DNA of 34,313 nucleotides from Rhodococcus sp. IEGM 1379. Its GTDB lineage: Bacteria > Actinomycetota > Actinomycetes > Mycobacteriales > Mycobacteriaceae. The stretch is from contig NZ_JASHKR010000048.1 in the NCBI RefSeq assembly GCF_030056815.1, positions 1-34,313 on the forward strand, given 5' to 3'. Position numbers and translations under genes: made by a program. This document shows positions 7,296 to 15,896 of the stretch, piece after piece; the first letter of the stretch is position 1; every line of letters begins with the position of its first letter. The notes under the pieces are model-generated. The model did not search any database and had not been told where the DNA came from. It saw nothing but the letters and a program-made list of their open reading frames with translations.

Positions 7296-7314
7296 ATAAC
7301 TGCCGTCCAGGGAG

Positions 7315-7806
7315 CTACTTCTCCAGCGGCACCAATCCGTGCACAGTCAGCACGTCGAGGACGTCTTCGGGGTTGGTGCCCAGATCCCAGCGTCCGAAGA
7401 TCAGGAGTTTCTCGGTATCGGTCGGGCGGTCGACGATGTCGATTTCGAGCATCGGGACGCGTCGGCCCAGACGTGGGTAGCGCACCAACCGCGCACGGTC
7501 GATCTGCTCACGGGTGAAGACGTGGCGGGCGAGTAACCTTTGCACGGCAATTGCCGGGGTGCCGTTGTCGTCGATAACGGCGAGTCGTGGTCTTTGCTTC
7601 AAGGCGAGTCCGCCCATGACAAACAGCCCAATCACCGCGAGGGCGAGCAGGAAGCGTCCAGCCGTCTCGGTGGGCACCACGATCGTCGCGATCGCGAGTG
7701 CGATTCCACCGCCGAACATTGCGTAGACAGCGCTCATCGGAGTGGCCCACGAGACGACGTCCGAGCCGTTGTCGCGAGGCTGTGGATGAAATTCATCCTC
7801 GAGCAT
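7315..7806 (-). CDS. PH-domain membrane protein (Rv0010c-like)
   Basis: A 163-residue protein starting at ATG 7806, behind TAAGGAAG about eight bases upstream. Two hydrophobic helices (about 25-45 and 50-66) are followed by a bacterial PH-like domain, with the RLAVIDDNGTPAIAVQRLL strand region and a FTREQIDRARLVR turn. This matches Rv0010c, which lies between ppiA and crgA in mycobacteria. Function is unknown; the family is thought to sit at the cell envelope. It lies downstream of crgA on the same strand, but the 106-base gap holds a palindrome and a DnaA-box cluster, so it may have its own promoter. The first codons overlap two of the DnaA-like 9-mers. Confidence 0.83.
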   Translation of the reverse strand: MLEDEFHPQPRDNGSDVVSWATPMSAVYAMFGGGIALAIATIVVPTETAGRFLLALAVIGLFVMGGLALKQRPRLAVIDDNGTPAIAVQRLLARHVFTREQIDRARLVRYPRLGRRVPMLEIDIVDRPTDTEKLLIFGRWDLGTNPEDVLDVLTVHGLVPLEK

Positions 7807-7845
7807 GTGGATAACTTCCTTAGTTGTCCACAGGAGTTATCCACA
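7781..7845. promoter_or_regulatory. Cluster of DnaA-box-like 9-mers
   Basis: Four 9-mers close to the DnaA box lie within 65 bases. TGTGGATGA (7781-7789) is the inverse of TCATCCACA, one mismatch from TTATCCACA. TGTGGATAA (7806-7814) is an exact inverse TTATCCACA. TTGTCCACA (7824-7832) is the preferred high-GC actinobacterial box. TTATCCACA (7837-7845) is exact. The two on the left point one way and the two on the right the other. They cover the ribosome site and the first codons of the PH-domain gene. They could titrate DnaA near the origin or let DnaA regulate this gene. Confidence 0.6.
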
Positions 7846-7892
7846 CTGGGGATGAATGACACCCATGTAATTGATTGACGGTTCTAGGTCGA

Positions 7893-7910
7893 TGCGAATT
7901 AATATTCGCA
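7893..7910. promoter_or_regulatory. Palindrome just after crgA
   Basis: TGCGAAT and ATTCGCA form a perfect seven-base inverted repeat around TAAT, two bases beyond the crgA stop. It may be a weak terminator for crgA or an operator for the PH-domain gene. There is no T run on the crgA transcript side. Confidence 0.4.
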
Positions 7911-7912
7911 GG

Positions 7913-8176
7913 TCAGCGCCATTTCATGGTCATGATGAGCCCCACGACCATGAATCCGAAGCCGACCAGGAAGTTGTACGCTCCCAAGTCGTTCATCCAT
8001 GTGATGGAATCTGCGGCCAAGTAGTACACAATCAGCCAGGCCAGCCCGACAAGCATGAAACCGAGCATCACCGAGACGTACAACGCGCTCGACGGACCCA
8101 TCTTCACCTTGACCGGAGTTCGGTTGGCCGGATTGATCGTGTAGTCGTTTTTCTTACGTACCTTCGACTTGGGCAT
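7913..8176 (-). CDS. crgA: Cell division protein CrgA
   Basis: An 87-residue protein with a basic N-terminus (PKSKVRKKNDYT), the family signature around NPANRTPVKVKMGPSSALY, and two transmembrane helices (about 31-53 and 65-84) ending in MKWR. This is the full CrgA length and layout. CrgA is an integral membrane part of the actinobacterial divisome that bridges FtsZ, FtsQ, PBPs and CwsA and tunes septal peptidoglycan synthesis. ATG 8176 follows GCGAGGAC. It is divergent from the DUF881 gene, with a 12-bp palindrome in the shared promoter region. Confidence 0.95.
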   Translation of the reverse strand: MPKSKVRKKNDYTINPANRTPVKVKMGPSSALYVSVMLGFMLVGLAWLIVYYLAADSITWMNDLGAYNFLVGFGFMVVGLIMTMKWR

Positions 8177-8207
8177 AACGTCCTCGCTCTAACGGTGTGA
8201 CCTGATT

Positions 8208-8219
8208 GTGTATATACAC
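8208..8219. promoter_or_regulatory. 12-bp palindrome in the crgA / DUF881 divergent promoter
   Basis: GTGTATATACAC is a perfect 12-bp palindrome, 32 bases before crgA and 60 before the DUF881 gene. A TAACGT -10-like element (8222-8227) for the rightward gene follows immediately. It could be an operator serving both directions or an AT-rich promoter core. Confidence 0.45.
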
Positions 8220-8278
8220 GCTAACGTAGCTGGGTCCGGCCGGTCACGGGCCGATCGGGGAAAGTCGGGGAGGAAGTA

Positions 8279-8992
8279 GTGCCGCAGCGTGGAGTGACAC
8301 AGAATCTCTGGCGCGTCGGAGTACTCGTCGTCTGTCTAGTGGCCGGTCTCATGGTTGCCACAGCGCAGCGATCAGCCGAAGAGAATCAACTCCAGGTCAC
8401 CGACAGCACCCGCCTGTCCGATCTGGTTCGCAGCGCACAGGCCAATGCCTCCGACGTCTCCGCCACTCGGGACCAGCTCTCGGCGCAACTGAACGCACTC
8501 CAGGTCGAGGCCGCGCGATCCGATGCCGGAGTTGCCGACGCACTGGCCGACATCGACGCGATTTCCGTTGACGCCGGCTTGACGTCGATGACCGGTCCCG
8601 GTGTCGTCGTCACCATGACGGATGCGCCGCGTAATGCTGACGGCAAATATCCCGTCGACGCCACCCCGGACGACCTGGTTGTCCATCAGCAGGACGTTCA
8701 GAGCGTTCTGAATGCTCTGTGGGCCGGCGGTGCCGAGGCAGTCGGTATGCAGGATCAACGGATTGTGAACACGTCGGCTCCGCGGTGTATCGGAAACACG
8801 CTGCTACTGCACGGGCGCACCTACAGTCCGCCGTACGTGATGCGAGCAATCGGCAACACCGAACGCCTCGAGGCGGCTCTTGCCGGGGAACCCGGAATCC
8901 GGGTCTTCAAGCAGTACGCCACGCGCTTCGGGCTGGGGTACACGCAGGCGAGTTCGGAGCAGATCACGGTGCCCGCCTATACCGGCGGATAA
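8279..8992 (+). CDS. DUF881 envelope protein (Rv0012-like)
   Basis: A 237-residue protein from GTG 8279, behind GGGGAGGAAG. An N-terminal signal anchor (WRVGVLVVCLVAGLMVATA) is followed by a coiled-coil-like stretch (about 40-95, rich in Ala, Gln and Ser) and the DUF881 core, with TGPGVVVTMTDAP, the LVVHQQDVQSVLNALWAGGAEA block, and INTSAPRCIGNTLLLHG-like and SPPYVMRAIG segments. DUF881 proteins are common in Gram-positive division and sporulation loci; the molecular function is not known. Between crgA and pabA this is the Rv0012 position. It is probably exposed outside the membrane. Confidence 0.87.
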   Translation: MPQRGVTQNLWRVGVLVVCLVAGLMVATAQRSAEENQLQVTDSTRLSDLVRSAQANASDVSATRDQLSAQLNALQVEAARSDAGVADALADIDAISVDAGLTSMTGPGVVVTMTDAPRNADGKYPVDATPDDLVVHQQDVQSVLNALWAGGAEAVGMQDQRIVNTSAPRCIGNTLLLHGRTYSPPYVMRAIGNTERLEAALAGEPGIRVFKQYATRFGLGYTQASSEQITVPAYTGG

Positions 8993-9002
8993 CTCGGACG
9001 TT

Positions 9003-9008
9003 TACCCT
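9003..9008 (+). promoter_or_regulatory. -10 element for a probably leaderless pabA
   Basis: TACCCT (9003-9008) fits TANNNT and is followed by six bases before ATG 9015, which would be +1. No ribosome site is present upstream of the ATG. Confidence 0.35.
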
Positions 9009-9014
9009 GCTCTT

Positions 9015-9686
9015 ATGAGGATTCTTGTCGTCGACAACTACGACAGCTTTGTGTTCAATCTGGTTCAGTACCTGGGTCAGCTCGGAACCGAAGCGGTGGT
9101 TTGGCGTAACGACGATCCGCAACTGACCGGACCCGGTGCCCTCGAGGCGGCCGCGGCCCAGTTCGACGGCATTCTCCTGAGTCCCGGCCCCGGAACCCCG
9201 CAGCGTGCGGGCGTGACGATGGACCTGGTGAAAGTCTGTGCCGAATCCAAGACTCCACTGCTGGGCGTCTGCCTCGGACATCAGGCGATCGGTGCAGCTT
9301 TCGGCGCAACGGTCGACCGGGCGCCGGAACTTCTGCACGGTAAGACGAGCCGGGTCAATCACACGGGCGTCGGAGTTCTGGCCGGTCTGCCCGATCCCTT
9401 CACCGCGACGCGCTACCACTCGCTGACGGTCCTCGAAGACACCATTCCGGACGAACTCGAGGTCACCGCACACACCGAAAGCGGTGTCGTCATGGCGATG
9501 CGTCACCGCGAACTACCGATCCACGGTGTCCAGTTCCATCCCGAATCCGTGCTCACTCAGGGTGGACATCGGATGCTCGCGAACTGGTTGACCGTGTGCG
9601 GCGAGGCTCCGCCGGAAGCTCTCGTGAAGGCCCTCGAGGCAGAGGTCGCGTCGGCGCTCGGTGGCGCACTACCCGCGATCCTCTGA
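9015..9686 (+). CDS. pabA: Aminodeoxychorismate/anthranilate synthase glutaminase subunit
   Basis: A 223-residue class I glutamine amidotransferase. It releases ammonia from glutamine for the chorismate-aminating partner, in folate (pABA) and/or tryptophan synthesis. Motifs: VDNYDSFVFNL at the start, oxyanion region SPGPGTP, nucleophile Cys86 in GVCLGHQ, and His175 and Glu177 in QFHPES. Mycobacterial annotation at this position (Rv0013) uses trpG or pabA. The partner is not in this window, so the choice is open, and one protein may serve both. The ATG has no Shine-Dalgarno sequence and a -10 fits leaderless expression. Its stop is 20 bases from the converging pknB stop, with no clear hairpin between. 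Confidence 0.9.
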   Translation: MRILVVDNYDSFVFNLVQYLGQLGTEAVVWRNDDPQLTGPGALEAAAAQFDGILLSPGPGTPQRAGVTMDLVKVCAESKTPLLGVCLGHQAIGAAFGATVDRAPELLHGKTSRVNHTGVGVLAGLPDPFTATRYHSLTVLEDTIPDELEVTAHTESGVVMAMRHRELPIHGVQFHPESVLTQGGHRMLANWLTVCGEAPPEALVKALEAEVASALGGALPAIL

Positions 9687-9706
9687 CTCGGTCCCTACCT
9701 TGCTCG

Positions 9707-11635
9707 TTACCTACCGGGGATTCCCAGCGCGCCGACGCTGACCGTGATGACGGAGTCCTTGGAAATTTCGGACCCAGCAGGCTGAGTCTGCGAGACGATC
9801 TTGCCCACCATCTCGGGAACGAGCGTGGTGGTCTGGGTCTGTACCAGCTGTGTTGCCGTTCCCGCCCAACCCGCAGTCCGCAGTGTTGCCAATGCGTCGG
9901 ACACGTTCTTGTTGGTGAGGTCGGGCATCGCGATCTTGTTGCCGTTGGACACCCGAAGCGTCACGGTCGTGCCCTTGGTTGCCGACGTGCCACCCGCCGG
10001 ATCGGTAGAGACCACCTGGCCCTTGGGTAGCCCGGAATCGATTTCCGTTATCTGTACGACAAAGCCGGCACCTTCGATGTTGGGCTTCGCGACTTCCTGA
10101 CGCTGGCCCGTGACGTCGGGGACGCGGACCTGCTCAGGACCGGTGCCGACAGTGATCGAGACTGCCGAATCGAGCGTGACCGAAACACCGACGGCCGGAT
10201 CTTGATTGACAACCTTGTCCACCTCGGCGACCGTCGACGCTGCCTGACCGATCGTCGGATCCAGTCGCAGACCGACGGCATTGAGCTTTCTTTCGGCGTC
10301 GTCCTGGCTCAACCCGGTCAGGCGCGGGATGGCAACCTGCTCGGGCCCGGTGGATACGTCGAGCGTGACGGTGCTGCCCTTCTCGACTCTGACACCGGCC
10401 ACCGGACGGGTGGTGATGACGTTGCCCGCTGCTACCACCTTGTCGGTCTTCTGCTGACGTTCCACCTGGAATCCAGCGTTCCGAAGTGTCGCTTCGGCGG
10501 CATCGGCGGGTTGGTTGGTCAGATTTGCGGGAACGGTCACCATCTCGGTCTGCGGCGAGTTCACGTTCAGCATGAACACGGCGATCAGCGCGAGGACGGC
10601 AACGGCCACGAAGCCCATCAGGGCATACCGCAGGCCCTTCTTCTTGGCCGGCGGTTCCGGTGCTCTCCGCTTCGTTGCGGGAGCGACGGGATCTACAGGA
10701 TCCGGGGCCGTGCGGAAGTTACCGGTGTCGCTGCCGACGGAACCGAGGATGGTGGTGCGGTCCTCGTCGTTCATGACCATCGGTGCACTCGGGCGTTGGC
10801 CACCCAGCACCCGAACCAGATCACTGCGCATGTCGCCGGCGCTCTGGTACCGGTTGGCGGGGTTCTTGCTCATCGCCTTGAGGATGATCGAATCCAACTC
10901 ACGCGGAATGTCGCGGTTGACCTCCGACGGCGTGGGCGGGTCTTCACGGACATGCTGATACGCCACGGCAACCGGAGAGTCTCCGGAGAAGGGCGGCTCA
11001 CCGGTGAGGACTTCGAACAGCACACAACCGAGCGAGTAGACGTCCGAACGTGCGTCGACCTGCTCACCGCGGGCCTGCTCAGGTGAGAGGTACTGGGCGG
11101 TGCCGATCACTGCCGCCGTCTGCGTCATCGGACTGGACGCGTCGGAGATGGCTCGGGCGATACCGAAGTCCATCACCTTCACGGCGCCGGCGCGGTTGAT
11201 CATGATGTTGGCGGGCTTGACGTCGCGGTGGACGATGCCGTTGCGATGGCTGAAGTCCAGCGCGGCGCACACGTCCGCGATCACTTCCATTGCATGACGA
11301 GGCGCCATCGGCCCGTTGCTGCGCACGATGTCACGCAGGGTATCGCCGTCGACGTACTCCATCACGATGTACGGCAGGGGCCCGGCTTCGGTCTCGGCTT
11401 CACCCGTGTCGTAGACAGCGACGATCGCGGGATGGTTCAGTGCGGCGGCATTGTGCGCTTCACGACGGAACCGCAAGTAGAACGTTGGGTCACGCGCGAG
11501 GTCGGCTCGCAGAACCTTGATAGCCACGTCGCGGCTGAGTCGCAGGTCGCGCGCCAGATGAACTTCGGACATTCCACCGAAGCCGAGAATCTCCCCCAGT
11601 TCGTATCGGGAGGAGAGATTGCGGGGTGTCGTCAT
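9707..11635 (-). CDS. pknB: Serine/threonine protein kinase PknB with four PASTA domains
   Basis: A 642-residue transmembrane receptor kinase. The kinase domain (about 11-275) has Gly loop GFGGMSEV, Lys40 in [14 protein letters not shown] with Asp138, DFG at 156-158 and activation-loop Thr171 and Thr173 ([17 protein letters not shown]), the same numbering as mycobacterial PknB. A basic juxtamembrane linker leads to one transmembrane helix (about 336-357) and four extracellular PASTA repeats ending at the C-terminus. PASTA domains bind peptidoglycan fragments and lipid II, localising the kinase to growth sites. The ATG overlaps the pknA stop (ATGA), so it is coupled to pknA and is the last gene of the operon. 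Confidence 0.97.
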   Translation of the reverse strand: MTTPRNLSSRYELGEILGFGGMSEVHLARDLRLSRDVAIKVLRADLARDPTFYLRFRREAHNAAALNHPAIVAVYDTGEAETEAGPLPYIVMEYVDGDTLRDIVRSNGPMAPRHAMEVIADVCAALDFSHRNGIVHRDVKPANIMINRAGAVKVMDFGIARAISDASSPMTQTAAVIGTAQYLSPEQARGEQVDARSDVYSLGCVLFEVLTGEPPFSGDSPVAVAYQHVREDPPTPSEVNRDIPRELDSIILKAMSKNPANRYQSAGDMRSDLVRVLGGQRPSAPMVMNDEDRTTILGSVGSDTGNFRTAPDPVDPVAPATKRRAPEPPAKKKGLRYALMGFVAVAVLALIAVFMLNVNSPQTEMVTVPANLTNQPADAAEATLRNAGFQVERQQKTDKVVAAGNVITTRPVAGVRVEKGSTVTLDVSTGPEQVAIPRLTGLSQDDAERKLNAVGLRLDPTIGQAASTVAEVDKVVNQDPAVGVSVTLDSAVSITVGTGPEQVRVPDVTGQRQEVAKPNIEGAGFVVQITEIDSGLPKGQVVSTDPAGGTSATKGTTVTLRVSNGNKIAMPDLTNKNVSDALATLRTAGWAGTATQLVQTQTTTLVPEMVGKIVSQTQPAGSEISKDSVITVSVGALGIPGR

Positions 11636-12978
11636 TCTTCGTTTCCTAGCGGTTTTTCTGCAGCGTTCGACTCGGTCGTCGTGGTGGTGGTCGTGGTGGT
11701 CGTGGTGGTTGTCTTGGTCGGTTCAGTTGTCGTGGTGGTCGTCGGAACCGTTGTTGTGGTTGTCGTCGTCGGAACCGTGGTGGTGGTTGTCGTCGTCGGA
11801 ACCGTGGTGGTGGTCGTCGGCTCGGTTGTCGTAGTCGTGGGCCGAGTCGTTGTCGTGGTGGGTTTGGTCGTCGTTGTCGTCGGCTTGGTCGTCGTCGACG
11901 ACACCACAGCTGGGGTGGAGTTGTCCGAGCTGTCCGTGGCAATCCAGACGCCGCCGATGATCAGTGCCAGTGCGATCAATCCGCCGCCGGCCCAGGCCAT
12001 CGCCTTCTGACCACTCGTCAGCCCGCCGGCATCCGCCGCCGCGGTGTACCCCGTAGCCGCATACCCCGCGGTGGGCGCCAATATCTGTGTTGCGCCGGTC
12101 GGGGTCGCGGATCCGCCGTGCGCCAAACCTGGTGGCGGCGGACGCCTTCCGGCCCGTACCGCGGCAACGGCGTCGGCGAACTCGCCGCCGTTGGCATAAC
12201 GACCGGAGGGATCCTTGGTTAGCGTGATGTCGATGAGTTCGCGAATATTCGGGGGCAGGTCCGCCGGCATCGGAGCCGGAATTTCCTGCACGTGCTTCAT
12301 CGCGACGGTCAATGCACCGTCGCCCGTGAAGGGTCGTCGTCCGGAAAGTGCTTCGTAACCAACGATTCCCAGTGAATACACGTCACTGGCGGCGGTGGCA
12401 TCCTGGCCCAGGGCCTGCTCGGGAGCGATGTACTGGGCGGTGCCCATCACCATTCCCGTACGCGTGACGGGTGAGTTCTCGACGGCCTTCGCGATACCGA
12501 AGTCGGTGATCTTGACCTGGCCGGTGGGGGTGATGAGGATGTTGCCGGGCTTCACGTCACGGTGCACGACACCTGCGTCGTGGGCGATCTGCAGTGCGCG
12601 TCCGGTCTGCTCGAGCATATCGAGGGCATGCGGAACAGCAAGGCGGCCGACGCGTGAGAGAACGGCGTTGAGGGGTTCACCGTTGACCAGTTCCATTACC
12701 AGGTAGGCAGTGGAATCGCCGGAGCTGTCCCGAGTCTCGCCGTAATCGTAGATTCCCGCGATGCCGGGGTGATTGAGCTGAGCTGTCGTCCGAGCTTCGA
12801 ACCGGAAGCGCTCCAGGAACTCCGGATCGGAGGAGAACTCAGACTTCAGTACCTTGACGGCGACGCGTCGATTGAGTCGTGAGTCTGTTGCTTCCCAGAC
12901 CTGGCCCATTCCGCCGGTAGCGATGAGCCGGTTCAGTCGGTAACGATCGGCGATCAAAGCGCCGTTGTTCAACGCCAT
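11632..12978 (-). CDS. pknA: Serine/threonine protein kinase PknA with Thr-rich extracellular tail
   Basis: A 448-residue membrane kinase. Kinase features: Gly loop ATGGMGQV, Lys42 in [14 protein letters not shown] with Asp141, DFG at 159-161, and activation-loop Thr172/Thr174 ([18 protein letters not shown]). The transmembrane helix is at about 326-348. The extracellular tail (360-435) is almost pure threonine with spaced Lys-Pro, Arg-Pro, Glu-Pro and Val-Pro, then a short acidic end. In mycobacteria PknA phosphorylates Wag31, FtsZ and other growth proteins, and itself activates PknB. The Thr-rich tail differs from the Pro-rich tail usual for the family and could be O-mannosylated. The start lies three bases after the pbpA stop. 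Confidence 0.96.
   Translation of the reverse strand: MALNNGALIADRYRLNRLIATGGMGQVWEATDSRLNRRVAVKVLKSEFSSDPEFLERFRFEARTTAQLNHPGIAGIYDYGETRDSSGDSTAYLVMELVNGEPLNAVLSRVGRLAVPHALDMLEQTGRALQIAHDAGVVHRDVKPGNILITPTGQVKITDFGIAKAVENSPVTRTGMVMGTAQYIAPEQALGQDATAASDVYSLGIVGYEALSGRRPFTGDGALTVAMKHVQEIPAPMPADLPPNIRELIDITLTKDPSGRYANGGEFADAVAAVRAGRRPPPPGLAHGGSATPTGATQILAPTAGYAATGYTAAADAGGLTSGQKAMAWAGGGLIALALIIGGVWIATDSSDNSTPAVVSSTTTKPTTTTTKPTTTTTRPTTTTTEPTTTTTVPTTTTTTTVPTTTTTTTVPTTTTTTEPTKTTTTTTTTTTTTTESNAAEKPLGNEE
11674..11901 (-). repeat. Thr-encoding low-complexity tandem repeat in pknA
   Basis: About 228 bases of ACC/ACG/ACA/ACT-type codons encode residues 360-435 of PknA. They contain five seven-residue units (T5 plus a dipeptide) and two exact nine-residue units (T7-V-P, 27 bp each, around 11755-11810), then a final run of 13 threonines. 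The repetitive DNA predicts slippage and strain-to-strain length variation, in steps that keep the frame. Confidence 0.85.
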
Positions 12979-12981
12979 GGT

Positions 12982-14448
12982 TCAGCCCCCTTGTATTCCG
13001 GCTGCGATTACTGCGCGACCGATCGGTGCAGCCACCGAGCCACCGGTAGCGGCAAGTCCACGGTCGCCACCGTTCTCGACGATGACGGCGACTGCGACCG
13101 TCGGATTCTGAGCTGGTGCAAAAGCGATGTACCAGGCGTGAGGCGGTGTTTCCCGCGGATTCACACCATGTTCGGCCGTGCCAGTCTTGGATGCGATCTG
13201 GACGCCCGGGATCTTGCCTTCGCCGCCGGTGAAGTTTTCCGAACCGATCATCAATTCAGTCAACGTTGCAGCCACGGCCGGTGAGACGGCTTGGCCCATC
13301 GACACCGGAGCCGGGGAACTGAGATCGGTCAGATCCGGTGCCTGCAATTGGGAAATCAGATTCGGTTGCATCCGCACACCGCCGTTGGCGACGGTCGCGG
13401 CTATCACCGCGTTTTCCAGAGGCGTCACGGCGACGTCCCGCTGACCGATGCTGGTCTGGCCGAGCGCCGCGTCGTCGGGAATGTCGCCCACAGTGCTGTC
13501 GGCGACGGGCAACGGGATGGCCGGAGTGTTGGGGCCGATACCGAAAGCCTTGGCTTCGTCCTTGATGGCTCCCGCACCGTCCTTGATGCCCAATTCGACA
13601 AACGCGGTGTTGCAGGAACGCGCGAACGCGTCACGTAGCGACGCCGTCGGATTGGGTCCGCAGGTGCTTCCGTTGTAGTTCTCGAGGGTGGTGTTGGTTC
13701 CGGGCAGCGTGATCTGCGGCGCCGCGGTCAGCTGGTCGTCCGGGGTTGCACCGCCCGTCAGAGCGGCAGCGGTGGTGATCACTTTGAACGTGGAACCGGG
13801 TGGGTAGGTCTGCGAGATGGCACGGTTCACCAGGGGGTCGGCCGGGTCGGCGTTGAGCGCGTCCCAGGCCTGCGTGGTTTCGGCGCCGTCGTGGCTCGCG
13901 AGCTTGTTGGGGTCGTAGCTCGGCGTGCTCACCATGGTCAGGATTCGGCCGGTGCTCGGTTCGATTGCGACGACGGAACCGGTGTAACCCTTGCTGGTCA
14001 ACTGGTCGTAGGCGACCTGCTGCATTGCCGGATTGAGCGTTGTCACGACGTTGCCGCCACGCGGATCGCGTCCGGAGACTATGTCGAAGAAGCGCTGACC
14101 GAACAACCGGTTGTCGGAGCCGTTGAGGATGGGATCCTCGGTGCGTTCGAGGCCCGCGCTGCCGTATTGCATCGAGTAGAAGCCGGTGACCGGGGCGTAC
14201 GGGTACGGATTGGGGTACTGGCGCAGGTACTTGTACCGATCGTCGGTGGACTGGGAAGCAGCCAGCACCTGTCCGGCAGCCGAGATCTGACCACGTTGGC
14301 GTGAGTACTCGTCGAGCAGCACCCGTGAGTTGCGTGGGTCGGCTCGCAGGTCATCGGCTTTGATGACCTGGACGTACGTGGCATTGGCGAGGAGCGCGAC
14401 AACCATCAACATGACGGCCATCGCGACGCGGCGCAGGGGAGTGTTCAT
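12982..14448 (-). CDS. pbpA: Penicillin-binding protein A (class B transpeptidase)
   Basis: A 488-residue bitopic protein. A short cytoplasmic end and one transmembrane helix (about 8-26) precede a PBP dimer domain and a transpeptidase domain. Catalytic motifs are intact: Ser219-T-F-Lys222 in PPGSTFKV, Ser278-Cys-Asn280, and Lys421-Thr-Gly in [10 protein letters not shown]. Cys263 and Cys279 could form the active-site disulfide seen in mycobacterial PbpA. It cross-links peptide stems of peptidoglycan, working with RodA, and in mycobacteria is phosphorylated by PknB. ATG overlaps the rodA stop (ATGA), indicating coupled synthesis. Confidence 0.96.
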   Translation of the reverse strand: MNTPLRRVAMAVMLMVVALLANATYVQVIKADDLRADPRNSRVLLDEYSRQRGQISAAGQVLAASQSTDDRYKYLRQYPNPYPYAPVTGFYSMQYGSAGLERTEDPILNGSDNRLFGQRFFDIVSGRDPRGGNVVTTLNPAMQQVAYDQLTSKGYTGSVVAIEPSTGRILTMVSTPSYDPNKLASHDGAETTQAWDALNADPADPLVNRAISQTYPPGSTFKVITTAAALTGGATPDDQLTAAPQITLPGTNTTLENYNGSTCGPNPTASLRDAFARSCNTAFVELGIKDGAGAIKDEAKAFGIGPNTPAIPLPVADSTVGDIPDDAALGQTSIGQRDVAVTPLENAVIAATVANGGVRMQPNLISQLQAPDLTDLSSPAPVSMGQAVSPAVAATLTELMIGSENFTGGEGKIPGVQIASKTGTAEHGVNPRETPPHAWYIAFAPAQNPTVAVAVIVENGGDRGLAATGGSVAAPIGRAVIAAGIQGG

Positions 14449-15896
14449 ACGCGCGGCATCATCTCGGTGTGGGCGTCGGCGATCGGGGGTGGCCCCTTCT
14501 TCTTGGCAACTACCGGTGCGCGGGCGGCATCGGAGATTCGAATGAGAATTCCCAGTAGGAGGTAGTTCGCGAGCAGCGAAGAACCGCCGTATGACATGAA
14601 CGGTGTGGTCAGACCGGTCAACGGAATTAGCTTGGTGACGCCACCGACCACGACAAAAATCTGGATCGCAATGGTGAACGACAAACCGGCGGCGAGCAGT
14701 TTGCCGAAGCTGTCACGCACGGCCAGCGCGGTACGGAGGCCACGAACGATGAGCAGCAGGAACAACATCAGAACCGCAGCGAGACCGATGAGGCCCAGTT
14801 CTTCGCCGATAGTCGCGATGATGAAGTCGGTTTTGGCGAACGGCACCTGATTGGGGCGTCCACTGCCCAGGCCGGTACCGGCGATTCCGCCCGTAGCCAG
14901 GCCGAACAGTGACTGGGAAATCTGATAGCCGGTGTTGGCGTAGTCGCCGAGCGGATCGAGCCAGGTGTCGACGCGAACGCGGACGTGCGCAAACATCTTG
15001 TAGGCGAAGAAGAATCCGATGGCCAGCAGACCGCCGCCGATCACGAGCCAGCCCACACGCTCGGTGGCGATGTACAGCATCACCAGTACGGTGCTGAAGA
15101 GCAGCAGCGACGTACCGAGGTCGGTTTCGAACACGAGCACGCCGACGGACACGATCCACGCGAGCAGGATCGGGCCGAGGTCGCGGGCACGAGGAAAATC
15201 CATGCCCAGGAAGTGCTTACCGGCGCTGGTGAACAGATCACGTTTGGCCACCAGGACCGACGCGAAGAAAATGATCAGCAAAATTTTGGCGAACTCACCG
15301 GGCTGAATGCTGAATCCAGGCAAGCGAATCCAGATCTTTGCGCCATTCACACTGGAGAACCGGGCCGGCAGAATCGCGGGGATCGCCAAGAACACCACGC
15401 CGGCGAGGCCCAGCGTGTAGCTGAACCGCGCCATCAGGCGGTAGTCCTTCAAGAACACAAGCAGCAGAACAAAACCCGCGATCGCGAGTGCTGTCCACAG
15501 CACCTGCTGGTTCGCGTCCGGCGACGGTGGCGCGACGCCGTTGTACAGCGCTGTCTGCTCGTCAGCCAAGTCCAGGCGGTGAATGAGCACCAAACCGAGG
15601 CCGTTGAGCAGCGCCACGATCGGGAGCAGTAACGGGTCCGCGTACGGCGCATACCGTCGGATTGCCAAGTGCGCGATCAGAAAAAGACCCGTGTACGTCA
15701 AGGCGTACTTTGCCAGATCGAGGGTGATCTTCTGTTCCTGGCTAGCTTCGACCAACAGCAACGACACCGTCGTGATGACGACGGCAAATCCGAGCAGCAA
15801 CAGTTCCGTGTTGCGCCGAGTCGACTGGACCGGCGCCGGGGCAAAACCTCCGGGCGGGCTCGGAAAAGCCATCCCGGCGGCGGCGTTGGACGACAT
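14445..15896 (-). CDS. rodA: SEDS peptidoglycan polymerase RodA
   Basis: A 483-residue polytopic membrane protein with about ten or more hydrophobic helices. SEDS family signatures include the FSINGAKIW-like segment (here [19 protein letters not shown]), PGEFAKI, the [12 protein letters not shown] segment with the conserved Asp, and the C-terminal [15 protein letters not shown]. RodA polymerises lipid II glycan chains for elongation and pairs with the class B PBP encoded next. ATG 15896 is preferred because it overlaps the pstP stop in TGATG and is preceded by AGGACGG. A longer start at 15914 would add six residues inside pstP. Confidence 0.95.
   Translation of the reverse strand: MSSNAAAGMAFPSPPGGFAPAPVQSTRRNTELLLLGFAVVITTVSLLLVEASQEQKITLDLAKYALTYTGLFLIAHLAIRRYAPYADPLLLPIVALLNGLGLVLIHRLDLADEQTALYNGVAPPSPDANQQVLWTALAIAGFVLLLVFLKDYRLMARFSYTLGLAGVVFLAIPAILPARFSSVNGAKIWIRLPGFSIQPGEFAKILLIIFFASVLVAKRDLFTSAGKHFLGMDFPRARDLGPILLAWIVSVGVLVFETDLGTSLLLFSTVLVMLYIATERVGWLVIGGGLLAIGFFFAYKMFAHVRVRVDTWLDPLGDYANTGYQISQSLFGLATGGIAGTGLGSGRPNQVPFAKTDFIIATIGEELGLIGLAAVLMLFLLLIVRGLRTALAVRDSFGKLLAAGLSFTIAIQIFVVVGGVTKLIPLTGLTTPFMSYGGSSLLANYLLLGILIRISDAARAPVVAKKKGPPPIADAHTEMMPRV

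Noticed and set aside
11228-12010. Long plus-strand frame with a valine-rich product opposite pknA
   Set aside because: The Val run is the shadow of the Thr-repeat codons of PknA on the other strand, and there is no ribosome site.
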